64,000 bases of DNA from the NCBI RefSeq assembly GCF_009753675.1, contig NZ_WQLV01000002.1, positions 310,001-374,000 on the forward strand, given 5' to 3'. The translations under genes were made by a program, and so were the position numbers. This DNA is from Parasedimentitalea huanghaiensis (GTDB lineage: Bacteria > Pseudomonadota > Alphaproteobacteria > Rhodobacterales > Rhodobacteraceae). Shown piece by piece: positions 59,802-64,000 of the stretch. Under the pieces are notes generated by a model. That model saw only the letters and a program-made list of their open reading frames with translations, made no database searches and had not been told where the DNA came from. How positions within the stretch are numbered: position 1 is the stretch's first letter; each line of letters opens with the position of its first letter.

Positions 59802-60437
59802 TCAAAGTGAACCCGTGCGGATAATTTCGATAAATGCAGACAGCACCGTATCTGCGGCAACAGAGGCCAAGATCATACCCATGACCCTGCTAACAATAGC
59901 AGCGCCCGAGTTGCCGATCACCCGAATGATGGGGTCAGCCAGCATCATGAACAGGCAGGCGATAGCCATGACGCCCGCCATAACCACACCCGTTATTGCC
60001 TGATCACTGACCCCGAATTGAGCGTTGTCCGTTAGCATGACAATAGCCAGCATCGCACCCGGAGAGGCAAGCGACGGCACTGCCAGTGGGAAAATTGCTG
60101 GGGATGGCGCGGTGTCTTGCGCTTGTTCCTCCTCCTCGACAGATCGCCTGTCGCTTGCCGGTTTTGAATCGCCAAAAATCATGGTCAGAGCAAACAGGAA
60201 CAATACGATACCACCCGCCACCTGGAACGACAGCAGGCTAATCCCCAAAGCATCAATCAAGATCTGACCGAGCATCAGGAAGAACAACAGCACGCCAATA
60301 CTGACAACCGTTGCCAGCAACGCCGTTTTGCGCCGCTCTGACGCGGCCATGCCGGCCGTCACCGCAATAAACACGGGGATGGTGCCAATCGGGTCGATGA
60401 CAACCCACAGGGTGATAAAACGTTCGAATAAATCCAT
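59802..60437 (-). CDS. MarC family integral membrane protein
   Basis: A 211-residue MarC protein with six predicted helices. The start is LFERFITLWVVIDPIGTIPVFIAVT, with family motifs FLMLGQILIDALGISLLSFQVAGGIVLFL, FPLAVPSLASPGAMLAIVML and IGNSGAAIVSRVMGMILA. A charged loop (EEEEQAQDTAPSP) separates halves. Transport role unproven; the family is not required for multidrug resistance. ATG 60437 chosen; upstream codons are not family sequence. Confidence 0.9.
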   Translation of the reverse strand: MDLFERFITLWVVIDPIGTIPVFIAVTAGMAASERRKTALLATVVSIGVLLFFLMLGQILIDALGISLLSFQVAGGIVLFLFALTMIFGDSKPASDRRSVEEEEQAQDTAPSPAIFPLAVPSLASPGAMLAIVMLTDNAQFGVSDQAITGVVMAGVMAIACLFMMLADPIIRVIGNSGAAIVSRVMGMILASVAADTVLSAFIEIIRTGSL

Positions 60438-60506
60438 AGCCGCACATGAACCACATGCATCAGTCCGATGCACGACCAATTGCACAGCTCGCAACTATAG
60501 CCGCAA

Positions 60507-60574
60507 GATCTCGCCCACGTAAAAACGCCAAGCTCAAAGTCGCGGTCAAAGAGAACATGGCGGATAAGGCCTGA
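60507..60574 (+). pseudogene. 3' remnant of a DUF1244 gene
   Basis: The + strand frame reads PRKNAKLKVAVKENMADKA followed by TGA (60572-60574). This matches the C-terminus of the DUF1244 protein at 57981-58295 (PQKQAEFDVAFKENVTDKG) at about half the positions, with the same stop position. Only this short end survives, between marC and the MFS gene. It probably marks a decayed duplicate or an exchanged paralogue. Confidence 0.55.
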
Positions 60575-60646
60575 CATCAGGGCGATCCTACTGAAGCAAT
60601 CGACATACAGAATTTCCCCCTAGCAATGTCGGAGGCAAAACCTGTT

Positions 60647-61804
60647 TCAAGGGAATCTGTTTCGGGAGTCCTGCATAGAAAGTTTTTTACTCAACAGCAC
60701 GATCATCGCCGCCAAAACCGCCAGGAACAAAAACGCCACCCTCAGCGATGTCGCCTCGGCTAGGAAGCCGATAACCGGCGGGCCAAGCAACAACCCGCCA
60801 TAGCCAAGGGTAGAGACAGCCGCAAGTGCAGCCCCCGGTAAAACATGCGGATCATTTGCGGCCCGGCTAAAGGCCAGTGGCATGATCATCGCATAGCCAA
60901 CTCCCATCAGGAAAAACCCGGTCAACGCCATACCGAAGGTACCAAAGCCCACGGCACACAACACACCGACCGTAGCCACTGATCCAGCCAATCGCGCCGC
61001 ACCAACGGCTCCCAACCGCAGGGTGATGCCATCCCCAAGCAGTCGCATCACAACCATCGCTATCGAAAATACAGTATAGCCCAGAGCCGCCTGAGCCTCG
61101 GTTGCACCGGATGAATGCACCAGAAAGATAGCGCTCCAGTCGGCCATGGCGCCCTCGCCCAAGGATGAGCAAAACGCGATAAACCCAACCGCAAACAATG
61201 GCCCCTTAGGCAGCCTGAAAATCGGGCCTGCCGGGCCTGTTTCCCGAACATCTGAGGTCCACTCGGCCCGTGCCGACGTCAGGGTGATGGCAGCAGCCAC
61301 GGTCGCGGCTATGATGAAATGAGGGGTGATCCCAATGTCATAAGTCTCGGCCACAAAACCGGACCCTGCCCCCAAGCCTGCCCCAAGACTAAACATCGCA
61401 TGAAAAGATGACATCACCGGTCGACCGATATGTCGCTCTGCCTCTGCGGCCCAGACGTTCATCGCCACATCCATGCCGCCATGTGTTGCCCCAAACAGGA
61501 ACAAAGCAGCAGCAAGTGCCAGATTCGTCGGGGCAATAGCGATCAAGAACAGTGTTCCGACATAAGCTATTGCCACCCTCCGAGTGACTTTGGCCGCACC
61601 GACCCTGTCCGCGAACCGACCGGCCAAAGGGAAGGACGCAATGGCTCCCGCTGCCAGTAGCAACAACAACCCACCCAGATCAGCCGGACTCAGGTTGAAG
61701 CGGGCTGCCACGGCAGGAATGCGTGATGCCCAAATGCCAAACAGTGCGCCGTTCAAGATGAACATGGCGGTCACAACCCGCCAAGCTGTCCGGGGATCAG
61801 GCAT
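60647..61804 (-). CDS. MFS transporter (FucP/YbjJ-like)
   Basis: A 385-residue major facilitator protein with about 12 hydrophobic segments. It begins VTAMFILNGALFGIWASRIPAVAARFNLSPADLGGLLLLLAAG, as YbjJ/fucose-permease-like carriers do, with the FADRVGAAKVTRR loop motif and GATHGGMDVAMNVWAAEAER. Substrate unknown. Its end-to-start neighbour on the same strand is the D-amino-acid transaminase gene, 46 bases upstream, so it may carry an amino acid or its product. Confidence 0.85.
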   Translation of the reverse strand: MPDPRTAWRVVTAMFILNGALFGIWASRIPAVAARFNLSPADLGGLLLLLAAGAIASFPLAGRFADRVGAAKVTRRVAIAYVGTLFLIAIAPTNLALAAALFLFGATHGGMDVAMNVWAAEAERHIGRPVMSSFHAMFSLGAGLGAGSGFVAETYDIGITPHFIIAATVAAAITLTSARAEWTSDVRETGPAGPIFRLPKGPLFAVGFIAFCSSLGEGAMADWSAIFLVHSSGATEAQAALGYTVFSIAMVVMRLLGDGITLRLGAVGAARLAGSVATVGVLCAVGFGTFGMALTGFFLMGVGYAMIMPLAFSRAANDPHVLPGAALAAVSTLGYGGLLLGPPVIGFLAEATSLRVAFLFLAVLAAMIVLLSKKLSMQDSRNRFP

Positions 61805-61850
61805 CTATGATGGCTCCTCGGCGGTCCTTGGCGGGTCAGTCTTAGTTAGA

Positions 61851-62711
61851 TCAGATCGCTGCTTTGCGGCTCTCATCCAGATAGATCTCGCGCAGACGTG
61901 TGGCGATTGGGCCCGGTGTCCCATTGCCCAGCGCAACACCGTCAATCTCAACCACCGGCATCACAAAGGCAGAGGCCGAGGTGACAAAGGCTTCATCCGC
62001 CTCTTTGGCTTCGTCAATGGTGAAGAGGCGTTCCTCGATCTCCATCTGTGCCTCAGCAGCCATACGCAGCACCGCCTTGCGGGTGATACCATGCAGGATG
62101 TCGGTGGACAGCGGCCGCGTTACGATCTTGCCGTCTTTGACCAAATAGGCGTTGTTACTGGTGCCTTCGGTGACATGGCCATCTTCGACCAGCCATGCAT
62201 CATCACAGCCAGCTTTCTTGGCCATCATTTTACCCATCGACGGATACAGCAACTGCACGGTTTTAATATCCCGGCGGCCCCAGCGGATGTCTTCGATCGA
62301 GATGATCTTGGCGCCCTTTTTGGCAGCAGGGTTATCGGCCAGACCGGGTTTGTTCTGGGTGAACAGCACAATAGTCGGCTTGGTGTCCGCCGATGGGAAT
62401 ACAAAATCCCGGTCGCCGTCAGAGCCACGGGTAACCTGCAGATAGACCAGCCCCTCGACAATGCCATTGCGTTCAACCAGCTGACGGTGGATTTCCAGCA
62501 GTTCATCCTTGGAGCAAGCCGCCTGCATCTCCAGTTCGTCCAGCGAACGCTGAAGGCGCACAGCGTGCCCGTCAAAATCGATCAGCTTGCCGTCCAGAAC
62601 TGTGGTCACTTCATAGACGCCATCCGCCATCAGAAAGCCGCGGTCAAAGATCGAGACTGTGGCCTCATTTTCCGGAAGATATTCACCGTTTACATATACG
62701 GTACGAGTCAT
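61851..62711 (-). CDS. D-amino-acid transaminase
   Basis: A 286-residue fold-type IV PLP aminotransferase. It starts TRTVYVNGEYLPENEATVSIFDRGFLMADGVYEVTTV, has the PLP lysine in RRDIKTVQLLYPSMGKMMAKKAG and DDAWLVEDGHVTEGTSNNAYLV, matching D-alanine/D-glutamate transaminases. It interconverts D-amino acids and 2-oxo acids, feeding or draining the D-Glu/D-Ala pool. ATG 62711 has GAGGAG upstream. It begins ten bases after dgcA, within the same operon, consistent with D-glutamate use. Confidence 0.9.
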   Translation of the reverse strand: MTRTVYVNGEYLPENEATVSIFDRGFLMADGVYEVTTVLDGKLIDFDGHAVRLQRSLDELEMQAACSKDELLEIHRQLVERNGIVEGLVYLQVTRGSDGDRDFVFPSADTKPTIVLFTQNKPGLADNPAAKKGAKIISIEDIRWGRRDIKTVQLLYPSMGKMMAKKAGCDDAWLVEDGHVTEGTSNNAYLVKDGKIVTRPLSTDILHGITRKAVLRMAAEAQMEIEERLFTIDEAKEADEAFVTSASAFVMPVVEIDGVALGNGTPGPIATRLREIYLDESRKAAI

Positions 62712-62721
62712 CGTGGTCTCC

Positions 62722-63687
62722 TCAACCCCAAAGTGCCGGTTTAGGCGGGTGCACGCCGGCAGCGTCAAAATGCAATGGTTCGTCTCGGTCTTCGGCTAAC
62801 AGCAGTGGCCCGTCAAGGTCCGTAAACACCACACCCTGCGCAAGAAGTGTCGCCGGCGCCATTGCCAACGAGGATCCGACCATGCAGCCAACCATAACAT
62901 CATAACCTTCGGCTAGTGCGTCCTCGCGCAGCTTCAGCGCCTCGGTCAACCCGCCGGTTTTGTCCAGCTTGATATTCACCACATCATACTTGCCTTTTAG
63001 CTTGGGCAGGCTTGTACGATCGTGACAGCTCTCATCCGCGCAGACAGGCACTGGGCGGTCCATGCCAATCAGCGCGTCATCTTCACCGGCAGGCAAGGGC
63101 TGTTCAACCAATTCAACGCCCAAACGCACCAGATGCGGCGCAAGGTCGGAATAGACCTTGGCGCTCCAACCTTCGTTGGCGTCGATGATGATCTTGGACT
63201 CAGGCGCGCCCGTGCGAACAGCCTCCAATCGGGGCATGTCATCCGGAGTGCCCAGCTTGATTTTCAACAGGGGGCGAAAGGCGTTTTCTGCCGCCTGTTG
63301 CTGCATCTTTTCAGGTGTATCAAGCGACAGGGTATAAGCGGTAATTTCCGGTCCCGGCGCTGGCAGACCAGCCAATTCCCATACAGGTTTACCAGCTTGT
63401 TTTGCCTCAAGATCCCACAGCGCACAGTCCACCGCATTGCGGGCTGCACCAGCGGGCAGAAGCGACTGCAATTCGTCCCGTGTAAAATCAGCGGGCAAAC
63501 CGGCAATCTCAGCGGTCACGCTATCCAGTGTTTCATCATAGCGCGCATAGGGCACACATTCGCCCCAACCAGTCACGCCGTCTTTTTCGACCTTAACGGT
63601 CAGTACTTTGGCCTCGGTCCGGGACCCGCGCGAGATGGTAAAGACCTGCGCCAGTTTGAAGACGTCCGGCGTCACGGTGATTTTCAT
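62722..63687 (-). CDS. dgcA: N-acetyl-D-glutamate racemase DgcA (enolase superfamily)
   Basis: A 321-residue enolase-superfamily enzyme related to dipeptide epimerases. Landmarks: KVEKDGVTGWGECVPYARYDE, the lysine pair region LLKIKLG, metal ligands IIIDANEGW, ELVEQPLP and VCADESCHD, and the second catalytic lysine region VVNIKLDKTGGL. A short MVGCMVGSSLAMAPA loop follows. The neighbouring dgcN-like (DUF1611) gene and D-amino-acid transaminase point to the DgcN-DgcA D-glutamate pathway described in marine bacteria, so racemisation of N-acetyl-Glu is more likely than Ala-Glu dipeptide epimerisation. An AAAAGGA site precedes ATG 63687. Confidence 0.85.
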   Translation of the reverse strand: MKITVTPDVFKLAQVFTISRGSRTEAKVLTVKVEKDGVTGWGECVPYARYDETLDSVTAEIAGLPADFTRDELQSLLPAGAARNAVDCALWDLEAKQAGKPVWELAGLPAPGPEITAYTLSLDTPEKMQQQAAENAFRPLLKIKLGTPDDMPRLEAVRTGAPESKIIIDANEGWSAKVYSDLAPHLVRLGVELVEQPLPAGEDDALIGMDRPVPVCADESCHDRTSLPKLKGKYDVVNIKLDKTGGLTEALKLREDALAEGYDVMVGCMVGSSLAMAPATLLAQGVVFTDLDGPLLLAEDRDEPLHFDAAGVHPPKPALWG

Positions 63688-63741
63688 GTCTCTATCCTTT
63701 TGACAGAAAAAGGGCGTCTGTTGCCAAACGCCCCTTACAAA

Positions 63742-64000
63742 TCAGACTGCGGCCAGCGCGTCTACCAGACGTTCTGCACCGTGACGATATGGGTCAACTG
63801 CTGGCAGTCCCATGCGCGCTTCGACCTCAGCCAAATAGCTGACAGCCTCATCTTCGCTCAGGTGCTGGGTGTTGACCGAAATGCCAACAACCTGACAGGC
63901 AGGATTGGACTTGCGGGCCAGTGGAAGCGCGGTATCGCGCAACTCTTCCAGCGACGGCAGATCATAGCCCGGCAGACCACGCATATGTTCGCGGGTTGGT
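63742..64000 (-). CDS. dgcN: DgcN (DUF1611), C-terminal part, runs off the window
   Basis: The frame is open to the right edge. The visible 86 residues read PTREHMRGLPGYDLPSLEEL, then CQVVGISVNTQHLSEDEAV and DPYRHGAERLVDALAAV, the C-terminus of DUF1611 P-loop proteins. DgcN is an N-acetyltransferase acting before DgcA in D-glutamate catabolism; the activity is assigned by family and neighbourhood. The ATG at about 63984 is internal, not the start. Confidence 0.85.
   Translation of the reverse strand, partial: PTREHMRGLPGYDLPSLEELRDTALPLARKSNPACQVVGISVNTQHLSEDEAVSYLAEVEARMGLPAVDPYRHGAERLVDALAAV

Noticed and set aside
61584-62744. A 386-codon + strand frame
   Set aside because: It is antisense to the MFS and D-amino-acid transaminase genes. 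It is long only because G+C-rich codon bias keeps stops out of the opposite frame.
1-64000. tRNA genes, rRNA, CRISPR arrays, complete insertion sequences, att sites or replication origins
   Set aside because: I scanned the gene gaps for T-loop motifs, repeat-spacer patterns, transposase motifs and terminal inverted repeats and saw none that hold up.

Overview
The window reads as a chromosomal segment of an alphaproteobacterium of the family Rhodobacteraceae, most likely the marine Roseobacter group. The signs are a divergent fnrL-hemN pair, COQ9, a TrcR (DUF1013) cell-cycle regulator, DUF1244, a membrane-anchored cytochrome c of the CycM type, a dgcN-dgcA D-glutamate locus, and a fairly even G+C-rich composition. 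I see no tRNA, rRNA operon, CRISPR array, complete insertion sequence or prophage. One small SRP RNA is clear.

Layout. 0-4.7 kb: tail of a P460-type cytochrome gene carrying an in-frame TGA, an SHMT-like gene with a divergent LysR regulator, then fnrL divergent from hemN across an FNR box. 4.8-10.5 kb: yejABEF peptide ABC transporter operon. 10.7-18.9 kb: cytochrome c, pheA, SRPBCC protein, nudC, a CpdB-like nucleotidase, SRP RNA, rsgA, and a hydrolase/TetR pair with two operators. 18.9-24.1 kb: dnaX, ybaB and recR in an order interrupted by a divergent isochorismatase/AraC pair. 24.2-33.2 kb: amidase, a TetR/small membrane protein module, a decayed NmrA gene, trcR, RNase T2, PfpI, DUF2189, quinone oxidoreductase and COQ9. 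33.8-42.9 kb: secreted caspase-like protein, P450, PPK2, GMC oxidoreductase, a cell-wall amidase, the Lrp/alanine dehydrogenase pair and an MscS channel. 43-47 kb: an accessory patch with an RNA ligase pseudogene, small genes, an internally deleted phosphoribosyltransferase gene and a methyltransferase/LysR pair. 47-56.7 kb: pheS and pheT with a membrane-protein gene between them, a nucleotide cyclase, nitroreductase/LysR, rpmI-rplT and pyk. 56.8-64 kb: N-formylglutamate amidohydrolase, small DUF proteins, an ECF sigma factor, MarC, an MFS transporter, and a D-amino-acid transaminase next to dgcA and a partial dgcN.

Most of the window is ordinary housekeeping and metabolic sequence. The points most worth a second look are: (i) a three-TM protein gene fitted between pheS and pheT with one-base and four-base junctions; (ii) two otherwise well-preserved genes broken by a single in-frame stop, one falling on the heme-binding cysteine of a CXXCH motif; (iii) a phosphoribosyltransferase gene with its centre removed in frame, apparently between two short coding repeats; (iv) a dispersed palindromic repeat with two identical copies 24 kb apart; and (v) several compact regulator/operator arrangements, including possible leaderless starts. 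I did not find a clear new multi-gene system such as a defence island.

Many start codons were moved downstream of the longest possible reading frame, using Shine-Dalgarno sites and where family similarity begins. Names rest on motif recognition, not on database searches.
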